Shown one piece after another: positions 42,171 to 50,298 of a DNA stretch of 64,000 bases. Position numbers and translations under genes: made by a program. The notes beneath the pieces were generated by a model. That model did not search any database and was not told where the DNA came from. It saw only the letters and a list, made by a program, of their open reading frames with translations. Positions within the stretch are counted from its first letter, which is position 1. The number at the start of each line of letters is the position of its first letter. This DNA comes from an uncultured Gammaproteobacteria bacterium (GTDB lineage: Bacteria; Pseudomonadota; Gammaproteobacteria; Arenicellales; JAANXG01). Location: assembly GCA_947258975.1 (NCBI GenBank), contig CAMYKK010000014.1, positions 1-64,000 on the forward strand. The letters are read 5' to 3'.

Positions 42171-43043
42171 TCAGCCGGCAAAGGTGAATCCGGGAAGACC
42201 CTGAGTCTGCGTGCGGCAGGTGAATAAGGACCCGGCCAGCGGTTGCGCAGCCAGTTCGGCCGGAGTCAATCCCGCTCGGGCCGTGGTGATGAACAGCGTG
42301 TCGAGACCAGATCCACCGAAGGTGCACGAGGTGACGCGGGCCGTCGGCAGTTCAATTGACGTGAGCAAGCGGCCGGTAGCCGGGTCCCATCGGGCCACAC
42401 GCCACCCGTCCCATTCCGCCACCCAGAGCATGCCCTCCCGGTCGATAGTCATGCCGTCGGGGTAACCGCAGTCCTCAGGTAGTACCAGGGTGGGCCGCCG
42501 ATTGCTAAGGTTGCCGGTCTCGCGATCGTAGTCAAAGCAATCAATCCGCCGCGTGGGTGTGTCGATGTAATACATGCGGTCTTGGGCCGGGTTCCAGGTC
42601 AGTCCATTTGATATGCTCACTTTACGCAATCGCTTTTTAACGCTGAGGTCGGGCTCCAAAGTGTAGAGGCTGCCTTGGTTCGGCAACTCTGCTTGGTTCA
42701 TTGTGCCTGCCCAAAAGCGTCCTGCGGGGTCGCATTTCCCGTCATTGAAGCGGTTTTGCGGTCGGTCGGCCTCGGGATCACATATCGACTGGAGGCGGCC
42801 GTTGTCCTGATCGAGAAAGGCAAAGCCGTCTTGCTTAGCCACGACTAGTCCGCCCGACTGCCGGATCACTGCCGCCCCGACCAGCCCGTCCACTGGGAAG
42901 GTTCGCTCAATTGTCCCGTCGAGCCGGCTGATGTGTACCGATTTGCCCAGGATGTCCACCCAGATGAGCCGCTCGGCGCGCGCATCCCAGCAGGGTCCCT
43001 CGGTCAGGTCGGCCCGGATCTCGATAAACAACTTGGCTTGCAT
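42171..43043 (-). CDS. SMP-30/gluconolactonase family protein
   Basis: 290 residues forming a six-bladed beta-propeller of the SGL family. Landmarks are Leu-Thr-Glu-Gly-Pro-Cys-Trp-Asp near 13 (metal-ligand Glu), Asn-Arg-Phe-Asn-Asp-Gly-Lys-Cys-Asp-Pro-Ala-Gly-Arg-Phe-Trp-Ala-Gly-Thr near 97-115, Ser-Asn-Gly-Leu-Thr-Trp near 145 and Tyr-Pro-Asp-Gly-Met-Thr-Ile-Asp near 195. Family members hydrolyse sugar lactones with a divalent metal. It may belong to sugar catabolism rather than polymer synthesis: its composition is more GC-rich than its neighbours and it stands alone on its strand. Confidence 0.85.
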   Translation of the reverse strand: MQAKLFIEIRADLTEGPCWDARAERLIWVDILGKSVHISRLDGTIERTFPVDGLVGAAVIRQSGGLVVAKQDGFAFLDQDNGRLQSICDPEADRPQNRFNDGKCDPAGRFWAGTMNQAELPNQGSLYTLEPDLSVKKRLRKVSISNGLTWNPAQDRMYYIDTPTRRIDCFDYDRETGNLSNRRPTLVLPEDCGYPDGMTIDREGMLWVAEWDGWRVARWDPATGRLLTSIELPTARVTSCTFGGSGLDTLFITTARAGLTPAELAAQPLAGSLFTCRTQTQGLPGFTFAG

Positions 43044-43271
43044 AGGTCTACACTATAGCGAAACACGCAGCCGCGTATAGAACGCCAATACGGGCGCCAC
43101 GGGAATGCGGCCCCGGGACCAGCTTGACCCACTCACGAACGACTCGCTACCATGCATCAGTTTGAGTGCCGACATCCACCGCCTCACCATGGACCTGAAA
43201 AACTGTGCCATCCCTGTGGACAATGCTTTCGTGCTGGAAGACCAGTAAAGCCAAGGTAGTGGCATAAGCTC

Positions 43272-44228
43272 ATGTCGCTAATCAGCGTTGTCATCCGGAC
43301 GTACAATGAGTCGCGGTACCTGGCGGAGGTGCTCACGGCAATAACGCGCCAGGAAATCTTCCCGCATAAGCTAGAGATCATTGTTGTTGATTCTGGTTCC
43401 ACCGATGGAACGGTAGATATCGCTCGTTCCCATGAGTGCCACGTAACATCGATTTCCAAGGAACAATTTACCTTCGGCCGTTCACTCAACGAAGGATGCC
43501 GTATCGCCTCCGGCGATTTACTGGTGTTTATTAGCGGACACTGCGTACCAGTCGATGGTCGCTGGTTGTGCAATCTGATAGATCCCTTGATCAAGGGGGT
43601 CTCAGGGTATAGCTATGGTCGTCAGATCGGCCGTGAGGGTAACAAATTCAGTGAATCGCAGGTGTATAAAAAGTATTATCCGATAGAAAGCAAGCTGCCT
43701 CAAGAAGGCTATTTCTGCAACAATGCCAACGCGGCCCTGACAAGGCAGGAGTGGGAACGATACCGCTTTAACGAGGATTTAACGGGCCTAGAGGACATGT
43801 TCTTGGCCAAGCAAATAATCGCGGGCGGTGGCCACGTTGCTTATGTGGCAGAGGCCGTTGTATATCACGTGCACCACGAGACATGGAAACAGATAAAGAT
43901 TCGGTATGAGCGAGAGGCTATCGCCTTGCAGCAGATCATACCGGAAGCGCACATATCGCCAATCGACCTGGTGAGGTGTGTGTTTTCCAGTGTTTATCTG
44001 GATATCCGCGCGGCCATACGCCATGGATGCGCAGCCCAAAGTTGGCGCGAGATCTTTTTGTTTCGTTGTTGCCAGTATTGGGGCAGCTTTGTCGGGAATC
44101 GGGAACACCGAAGATTGTCCCACGCAAGAAAGCGGCAATACTTCTACCCAAACGAACATATCAACGAGAAACGACCTTTCAAAGATGAAACCGCAGATAA
44201 CGGCACTATTGCCACTAAAGGCTCATAG
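43272..44228 (+). CDS. Glycosyltransferase family 2
   Basis: 318 residues. The GT-A domain occupies the first 220: Ile-Ser-Val-Val-Ile-Arg-Thr-Tyr-Asn-Glu at 4-13, Ile-Ile-Val-Val-Asp-Ser-Gly-Ser-Thr-Asp-Gly-Thr near 36-47, and a His-Cys-Val-Pro loop near 96. Then Phe-Cys-Asn-Asn-Ala-Asn-Ala-Ala and Glu-Asp-Met-Phe-Leu-Ala follow (acceptor and catalytic-base regions). This resembles rhamnosyltransferase-type GT2 enzymes. It is the first gene of a tightly coupled set with the cytidylyltransferase (44-nt overlap), dehydrogenase and SDR genes. Confidence 0.85.
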   Translation: MSLISVVIRTYNESRYLAEVLTAITRQEIFPHKLEIIVVDSGSTDGTVDIARSHECHVTSISKEQFTFGRSLNEGCRIASGDLLVFISGHCVPVDGRWLCNLIDPLIKGVSGYSYGRQIGREGNKFSESQVYKKYYPIESKLPQEGYFCNNANAALTRQEWERYRFNEDLTGLEDMFLAKQIIAGGGHVAYVAEAVVYHVHHETWKQIKIRYEREAIALQQIIPEAHISPIDLVRCVFSSVYLDIRAAIRHGCAAQSWREIFLFRCCQYWGSFVGNREHRRLSHARKRQYFYPNEHINEKRPFKDETADNGTIATKGS

Positions 44229-44871
44229 TGAGCGAGTTCCCAATAAAAATTTTCGATCGCTTTGCGGAAAACCGTTGTTCCGTTGGATTTTGGATACGCT
44301 GCTGAGCATTGACGCGATACGGCAAGTAGTGATTAATACCGACGCAAGAGAAGCGTTGCGAGCAAACGGATTGGAGGAGTCTGATCGGATATTGATACGT
44401 GATCGAAGACCCGAGATATGTGGCGATCTGGTGAGCATGAACCGCATTTTAGCGGATGACATCGAATCGGTTACCGCAGATCATTGCCTCATGACCCATG
44501 TCACTAATCCTCTGCTTTCGAAGGAAACAGTCGAGAGAGCGATAGAGGTCTTTCGTGAGGCGAATGACAATGACTCCCTGTTCTCGGTAACCCGACATCA
44601 AACGCGGTTCTACCGCGGAGACGGTTCGCCAATCAATCATGATCCCGGTAACCTCGTGCGCACTCAAGATCTCGAGCCTTGGTATGAGGAGAACTCCTGT
44701 CTCTATCTCTTCACGCGGGACAGCTTCGAACAGACAAACGCAAGAATAGGGACGTCACCGATTCTATACGCGACCCCAAAGTTGGAGTCTGTGGACATCG
44801 ATGAGCCAGAAGACTGGGTGATGGTGGAGGCGTTGCTTGCGCGCGTTCAGGAGGCCTCCGCAGCGGGGTGA
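44185..44871 (+). CDS. Acylneuraminate cytidylyltransferase-like protein (NeuA family)
   Basis: 228 residues from the ATG at 44185; the longer frame from 43978 only reads through the GT2 gene. The N-terminus Ala-Leu-Leu-Pro-Leu-Lys-Ala-His-Ser-Glu-Arg-Val-Pro-Asn-Lys-Asn is the CTP-binding motif (family: IPARxGSKGIPxKN). Then follow Gly-Lys-Pro-Leu (about 28), Val-Ile-Asn-Thr-Asp and Val-Asp-Ile-Asp-Glu-Pro-Glu-Asp-Trp near the end. NeuA enzymes activate nonulosonic acids or KDO as CMP-sugars. No NeuB-type synthase is in the window, so the substrate is open. It overlaps its neighbours on both sides. Confidence 0.8.
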   Translation: MKPQITALLPLKAHSERVPNKNFRSLCGKPLFRWILDTLLSIDAIRQVVINTDAREALRANGLEESDRILIRDRRPEICGDLVSMNRILADDIESVTADHCLMTHVTNPLLSKETVERAIEVFREANDNDSLFSVTRHQTRFYRGDGSPINHDPGNLVRTQDLEPWYEENSCLYLFTRDSFEQTNARIGTSPILYATPKLESVDIDEPEDWVMVEALLARVQEASAAG

Positions 44872-45809
44872 GTGAGATGCGAGTTTTGGTAACATGTCCC
44901 CCAATGCTCGGGATGATTGGCGATGCCGAGAATTTGTTTCGGGACAAAGGCATTGAACTAACATGTCCCCACGTCACTCAGACACTGTCCGAACAACGAT
45001 TAATGGAGCTCGTACCGTCCCACGATGGTTGGATCATCGGCGATGATCCCGCTACTTGGTCAGTTTTCGAGGCAGGTCGGCGCGGCAGGCTGAAGGCGGC
45101 AGTTAAATGGGGCGTAGGCGTAGACAATGTGGACTTCGCTGCTTGCCGGGAATTCGGAATCAAGATAGTTAATACGCCCGGAATGTTTGGCGCCGAGGTG
45201 GCAGACGTAGCGCTGGGATATGTGATCGCGCTGGCGCGTGAAACTTTCGATATCGATCGACGGGTTAGGGCAGGAGAGTGGCCAAAAAACCGCGGTATTT
45301 CTTTGGCGGGCAAGACCGTCGGGCTGATCGGCTATGGTGATATAGGGAGAAACACCGCGATGCGTCTGTCTGCAGTGGAGATGCGTGTGTTGGTATTTGA
45401 TCCTGTTTGTGCACAGATTCCCGAGGAGGGCGCGGGCCTGGAATTGGCCGTGTGGCCGCAGCGGGTGGGAGAGTGCGACTTCCTGGTTTTCACATGTCAG
45501 CTCAATGAGTCAACGCGGCACATGCTTGATGCGGATGTGTTCGCCCAATGTAAGGACTCTGTTCGAGTCGTGAACGTGGCGAGGGGACCAATTATCGAGC
45601 AAGAGGCGTTGGTGCAATCGCTGCGCAGTGGCAAGACACATTCCGTTGCCTTGGATGTATTCGAGCGGGAGCCGCTGTCAATGGAGTCGCCGCTAAGATC
45701 GTTCCCGCTTTGTATATTCGGGTCCCACAATGCTTCTAACACCGCGGAGGCGGTGATCCGGACGAATCACCAAGCGATAGATTGTATGTTCGAATTCCTT
45801 GGTGTGTGA
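44868..45809 (+). CDS. D-isomer-specific 2-hydroxyacid dehydrogenase (phosphoglycerate dehydrogenase-like)
   Basis: 313 residues from a GTG at 44868, overlapping the previous stop by 4 nt. The substrate domain has Ala-Val-Lys-Trp-Gly-Val-Gly-Val-Asp-Asn-Val-Asp near 79. The Rossmann motif is Val-Gly-Leu-Ile-Gly-Tyr-Gly-Asp-Ile-Gly-Arg near 150, with Asp in the usual NAD position after it. The catalytic set includes Arg in Asn-Val-Ala-Arg-Gly-Pro, Glu in Asp-Val-Phe-Glu-Arg-Glu-Pro-Leu and His 284 in Gly-Ser-His-Asn-Ala. Within the cytidylyltransferase cassette it probably oxidises or reduces a sugar-acid precursor; the substrate is unknown. Confidence 0.85.
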   Translation: MSEMRVLVTCPPMLGMIGDAENLFRDKGIELTCPHVTQTLSEQRLMELVPSHDGWIIGDDPATWSVFEAGRRGRLKAAVKWGVGVDNVDFAACREFGIKIVNTPGMFGAEVADVALGYVIALARETFDIDRRVRAGEWPKNRGISLAGKTVGLIGYGDIGRNTAMRLSAVEMRVLVFDPVCAQIPEEGAGLELAVWPQRVGECDFLVFTCQLNESTRHMLDADVFAQCKDSVRVVNVARGPIIEQEALVQSLRSGKTHSVALDVFEREPLSMESPLRSFPLCIFGSHNASNTAEAVIRTNHQAIDCMFEFLGV

Positions 45810-46570
45810 TGAGCGGAGCAACAGGCAAGATAGGGGTCCTACTCACCGGTTCAACTGGTGGGATCGGAACGACCCTGGCAGCCGCCTTCATGGAGCACGG
45901 ATATTGCGTGATTGGTATCGACAATCGGGAGCCGTCGCATCGCAATACAGATGCTTTTGTTCGTTGCGATCTTGGGCGGCTGAGCGAATCGCACAGCGAG
46001 CGGGAGAAGCTGGAAAATCAGATCGCCGCGTGTTTGGAGAAACACCAGTCTTCCGTGGGGGTGTTGATCAACAACGCAGCTACGCAGATGCTCGGCTCAT
46101 TCGAAGAGCTAGCACTCGTCGATTTCAACAGAAGTCTCGCCGTCAACGTGATTGCGCCATTTGTGCTTGCGCAGATGTTTCTGAGTTTATTAGGCGAGAG
46201 CAAGGGGCGGATTATCAATATTGGCAGTATTCACGCCCGCCAAACTAAGCCACAATTCGCCGCCTACGCCACGTCGAAGGCGGCGCTGCTTGGTCTGACA
46301 CAAGCGATGGCGGTTGAGCTTAGTGATCGGGTGACGGTTAATATCATTCAGCCGGCGGCAATTGATACAGAAATGCTGAGGGCGGGGTTCCAATCCAATC
46401 CTGAAGGACTGAAAATACTGCAGTCTTACCACCCCATTGGACGTATCGGTAATCCTAAAGAGGTCGCAGAGGTAGCGTTGTTATTAGCCTCTGGCAAGGT
46501 CGATTTCTTGAACGGCAGTGCGATTGACTTGCATGGAGGTATCGGTATACGACTCAACGATCCTGCCTGA
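45809..46570 (+). CDS. SDR family oxidoreductase
   Basis: 253 residues from the ATG at 45809, which overlaps the previous stop by one base. The NAD(P) motif is Thr-Gly-Ser-Thr-Gly-Gly-Ile-Gly-Thr near 14-22, Asn-Asn-Ala-Ala near 83, and the catalytic triad Ser (Asn-Ile-Gly-Ser-Ile-His), Tyr (Tyr-Ala-Thr-Ser-Lys) and Lys are present. The ending Gly-Ser-Ala-Ile-Asp-Leu-His-Gly-Gly is typical of classical SDRs. It is the last gene of the GT2-cytidylyltransferase-dehydrogenase-SDR set and probably modifies the sugar activated by the cytidylyltransferase. Confidence 0.85.
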   Translation: MSGATGKIGVLLTGSTGGIGTTLAAAFMEHGYCVIGIDNREPSHRNTDAFVRCDLGRLSESHSEREKLENQIAACLEKHQSSVGVLINNAATQMLGSFEELALVDFNRSLAVNVIAPFVLAQMFLSLLGESKGRIINIGSIHARQTKPQFAAYATSKAALLGLTQAMAVELSDRVTVNIIQPAAIDTEMLRAGFQSNPEGLKILQSYHPIGRIGNPKEVAEVALLLASGKVDFLNGSAIDLHGGIGIRLNDPA

Positions 46571-47357
46571 TCAGAGTGATGGTTTGTGGATGTAGTCCTA
46601 CGAGCGTCACATGTCCTAGTACAAACATAACACATGTTGAGTCCATCACTACGATTTTTTCTGCCGTTGCGGGCGTAAGAGTCCTGTTATGGAGGATAGA
46701 CCCGAAAGTGCTAGGCTTCGATTCTGACTTTGTTTGAACTCAGGTGCAAAATTCACAATTCACGAGTGCGCTAAACGCTAGTCTTGGTTTGCTGAGATGG
46801 CAGTTATAGAAACGACGTCATCAACTCGGACGACAACAGACGGCTGGATCGGATGCTACGAGATTAATATGTAGGGAAGGCGCCGGATTGGCAACGGGAA
46901 GATTAATCAGTTCCCTGGAATCGTAATTTTGGTCTTGTCAATCTGAGTCACAATTGTCTTTGACCTTATCAATATTTCATCAGAACAACTTTCTTCGCGT
47001 TCTAACTCTTGACGGGTGCTTGCTGTCGGAATTTCATCAGATCACATTGATTTCTGCATCGCGCGGGTAAAGACACAAAATAACTCCGCAGAAACCAAAA
47101 CTGGAATAGTACTGCCGCCGCTCGATAATGTCCCGCGGTGCACTGCCCATGCTGGTCGTTTAACGAAAGGTACGATGTGGTCAGACCCGCTGACTGTAAC
47201 TAACTTTTTGCTCGGGCTCAGAATCAACGGTTTTCATTCCAGCTTTCCTTCCCTACCGGTGCGAAAAGGGCGCGGATGCTCGAGCTTCGGCCTCTTTTTT
47301 CTGCGACCCAGTCCTTCGAATCAATTAAAATTTTAGTAGTCGAACCGAAGGCGAAAT
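46571..47357. other. 787-bp stretch without a supported gene
   Basis: AT-rich and without recognisable proteins. A weak stem (46575-46582 with 46643-46650, followed by a T6 run) might terminate the upstream cassette. The rest is probably decayed DNA at the edge of the acquired block. Confidence 0.35.
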
Positions 47358-47615
47358 ATGGCTGATCCCTCTATCTATTTCGATCCCGATAAGATGTCGA
47401 GCCCGTGGTATCACACGTTTTCCAGCGACAACGGCGGGGTGCATGCCAACGGCGGCATCAACAACAAAGCTGCATATCTGATGACCGACGGCGACACCTT
47501 CAACGGCTATGTCGTCAGTGGCATTGGGATCGGAAAGGTCGCCGATATCTATTATGAGGTCCAGACCAATCTATTGGTCTCGGGTTCCGACTACGCCAAT
47601 TTATACTCGGCTTAA
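47358..47615 (+). pseudogene. Fragment of an M4 metalloprotease gene
   Basis: The 85-residue frame aligns with residues about 408-493 of the protease at 25025, beginning Met-Ala-Asp-Pro and covering Asp-Lys-Met-Ser-Ser-Pro-Trp-Tyr-His-Thr, the proton-donor His region and Asn-Asn-Lys-Ala-Ala-Tyr-Leu-Met-Thr-Asp-Gly. Most residues are identical, but many third positions differ, so it comes from a paralogue or an old copy, not a recent duplication. The HExxH zinc site and everything else are missing, and a stop follows at 47613. It is a relic. Confidence 0.85.
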
Positions 47616-47739
47616 TGATATCGCCGTTATCGACGGCGGTTTCGGAAAGAACATAGACAATACTCAAGTATCTCCCTGAAGAGATATCAATGTGCAGGCT
47701 TGATCGAAAAGACCATTACCCGCGTGGTTGGGGGCATGC

Positions 47740-50049
47740 TCATCGTGATGGGGTGTTCGTCTCGTCGCGTACGACGTTTGGTTCTTGAACGGCGGGGACT
47801 TCTTCGGACGCCAGTCGGGTGCGGTTGTGTTCTATGTCATTATGAGTAGTTTGGTCACCCGGTTGCACCGCCTGTGAATCCGGAACTTCAACAAGCGGTG
47901 TCGAAGGTTCAGCTTTTGGTACGGTTATCCACTTTCTCGTCTCTTGTTCCAGACCGGCCGTATCGAAATTCAGTTGGAATAGTTGGCGTACTTGTTCGAG
48001 GATTGCTGATTCAGGAGTGTCTTCTTTGAGCGGTCGTATGTCGGTTATCGTATCCACCAGCGTGTACCGCGCAGATTGTTGTTCGGTAGCGGGTTGGGAA
48101 GTCAATCCGTTTACCGGCGGCTCGATAGACACCTGCATCCCCGTTAAGACATCGGCCTCTGCCCGTGGTAGTTCCTGTGGATCCGCGATAGTACGTTCCG
48201 TTAACGCGCCTAGCGTCGATATTTCAGCGTCAGCATCCAGCGTGTCGCTTGCGTCATGCTGTAAGGGTGCCTGGTGAGCGATATTGCCCTCGACGAATTT
48301 TGGGGATGTGCTGGACGCCTGCTTGGAGGCGTTCTGGTAGTGTTCGAGCACATCGATGGATGAATTGTGCGTATAGAGATAAAAAAGGAATCCTGCGGCA
48401 ACCAAGACCGACGCGGTAAAGAATTGCAGACGAAAACGCCGGTCGCGTCTTGGGATCTGAGGGGATCGGTCCATGGAGGCCGATTCGTAACTGCTTTCTT
48501 GGCTATCGTCGGGCTGTGTGAGTGCGCCAGTGCGTGGCGCCGAGAGCGGCACCAGCCCCAGTTCGGGAAGCCGCTCTTTAGTTTCTGGGAGCGTGAACTC
48601 CAGTTGTACCGGTGAGAGGGGCTCGAGCTCCGGTACACGCGGTGGTGATCCGGAACCGGCAAATTCCGCCGCGGAATCGGGAGCGAACACCTCGGTTTCG
48701 GTGTCCACCCGGGCCCGCGTTTGCGGCCGGTGCCGCTTGTTCAGAAACAGGGCGTGAACCAGAAATGACACGCCGCCAAATCCGAGCAGCGCGCGAAACA
48801 GTGTAGTCTCAGTCAGATAAAAACTGAACACCATCAAAAAGATCAGCAATGTCAGCCAGCCAAGTGTTGCCGCTTGGCGTGATATCCAGCGATCAATTCC
48901 CGCCAGCAACAGCCCCTGCAAAAGGCTCAATACGATAAGGCCGGCGAAACCGAATCCACCGTAGAAGTTCGATAGTGAGTCCGAGGCGATACTGCCAAAT
49001 TCCCGGTCGGGATTGGCCGTTAGGTAAGCCACCCGGTTCAGGTCGAAGTAGTCGCCACCGAACAGTTTCGTCCACAGCAGAGAATTGTTAAAGCCGTAAT
49101 GAGGAAACACCGAGGGGATCGTATCGGCGATATAAAGATAGCCATTGGGCATTCTTGCAAACAGACGTTCCCACGCCATGGTTGACGCGAAGCTGAGCTG
49201 TTCCGGTAGGCCGCCAACATCGCGCAGGTCGTGCGTAAACATGAACAAGTAGCTAAGGACGAGAAACACAATACCGAGTACCCAGACAGCGGACATCACC
49301 GAGAATTTTGCCGGACGAAGCTGCGCAAGCCGTTTGTGTGGAGCACGCAGCAGAATCCAAGCGATAAAGCACTGAATCAGCAGTATCATCAGCGGTTCTT
49401 TGTGAACGAGAGCGAATTTTCCCCACACGGCGACAATAAAAGCGGGTACAAAAAACAAGGTTGCCAGAGTTCGTTTCTTCAAAAACACCAATATCCCGCA
49501 AAAGGCGACATATGGCAGGAAGTTATAGGGTAGCCACACCGCCAGTGTGGGTTTGAATTGAGTCGTTTCCAGTCGATACTGGAGGAGGTCTCTGGCGCTT
49601 CCCCCCACCAAAACACGTATCAACTGCACGATTTCCTGATACCACAAGAGCAAGAATATGAGTAGATAGCTGTAGGTCAAGATGAGGAGTAGGTTTTCTC
49701 GAACTCCAGTGTCGCTGTTGCCGGTAACGGGTAGAATGCACAAATTGGGATGGACTTTCGGCCGGCCCCAGCATAGATCGGACATGCGCACGCCAACGTG
49801 AAATGCAAGAAAACCCAGACTGGCGATCATGATCGATCGCAATGGGGTATGGTCGGCGACGTAGTTTGCGGACCGGGTTTGATATTCAAAACCAATGGCC
49901 ACCAGCACCAACCCGATATAGCTCATCATGATGAAGCTGATGGTATAGGCCCCAACACAACTGAAATTCATCCACCGGCGGCGCGTCAGGATAAGCAATA
50001 GCGTAACCGCGATTACTAGGCCGTACGCATAGAAGCGGGTCTCGTTCAT
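47740..50049 (-). CDS. O-antigen polymerase-like membrane protein with long periplasmic tail (third copy)
   Basis: 769 residues. The first 440 hold about 12 membrane segments with large loops containing Asp-Leu-Leu-Gln-Tyr-Arg-Leu-Glu and Glu-Arg-Leu-Phe-Ala-Arg-Met-Pro-Asn-Gly, like oligosaccharide repeat-unit polymerases. A polar, Pro/Glu-rich linker (about 445-540) leads to one further helix (about 543-563) and then a 200-residue acidic, low-complexity tail. The extra tail is unusual for Wzy proteins, which end near residue 450. Either a domain has been fused or a separate envelope protein gene has merged in frame. It is the only minus-strand gene between 46.6 and 55 kb. Confidence 0.7.
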   Translation of the reverse strand: MNETRFYAYGLVIAVTLLLILTRRRWMNFSCVGAYTISFIMMSYIGLVLVAIGFEYQTRSANYVADHTPLRSIMIASLGFLAFHVGVRMSDLCWGRPKVHPNLCILPVTGNSDTGVRENLLLILTYSYLLIFLLLWYQEIVQLIRVLVGGSARDLLQYRLETTQFKPTLAVWLPYNFLPYVAFCGILVFLKKRTLATLFFVPAFIVAVWGKFALVHKEPLMILLIQCFIAWILLRAPHKRLAQLRPAKFSVMSAVWVLGIVFLVLSYLFMFTHDLRDVGGLPEQLSFASTMAWERLFARMPNGYLYIADTIPSVFPHYGFNNSLLWTKLFGGDYFDLNRVAYLTANPDREFGSIASDSLSNFYGGFGFAGLIVLSLLQGLLLAGIDRWISRQAATLGWLTLLIFLMVFSFYLTETTLFRALLGFGGVSFLVHALFLNKRHRPQTRARVDTETEVFAPDSAAEFAGSGSPPRVPELEPLSPVQLEFTLPETKERLPELGLVPLSAPRTGALTQPDDSQESSYESASMDRSPQIPRRDRRFRLQFFTASVLVAAGFLFYLYTHNSSIDVLEHYQNASKQASSTSPKFVEGNIAHQAPLQHDASDTLDADAEISTLGALTERTIADPQELPRAEADVLTGMQVSIEPPVNGLTSQPATEQQSARYTLVDTITDIRPLKEDTPESAILEQVRQLFQLNFDTAGLEQETRKWITVPKAEPSTPLVEVPDSQAVQPGDQTTHNDIEHNRTRLASEEVPAVQEPNVVRDETNTPSR

Positions 50050-50298
50050 CGATGCCCTTGGACGAAGCGTGACGCGATCACTTTGCAGTTTCCCCCTATG
50101 TTCTCTGTGGAAGCAGTGTAATTAATCGGGAGCCCAGACACTACCAACGCTAATATCGGTTGTCGACGAACTGGAAACGTTCGTGGTTTTTCATGAGGAT
50201 TCAGGTGTTATGATTCAAAGTTTCATGATGTGCGATCTGGTCGGGATGGGCATCCAATCAGGGATCACGATGCAATGGGGTAACCATTCCAGATAACA
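50050..50298. other. Divergent upstream region of the polymerase-like and amidotransferase genes
   Basis: 249 bp between divergent starts, relatively AT-rich and likely to carry both promoters; no clear hexamer pair or repeat was identified. Confidence 0.35.

Noticed and set aside
43066-43248. Open plus-strand frame ending Asp-Asn-Ala-Phe-Val-Leu-Glu-Asp-Gln before the GT2 gene
   Set aside because: It has no start codon and no recognisable family; a chance frame or faint relic cannot be told apart.
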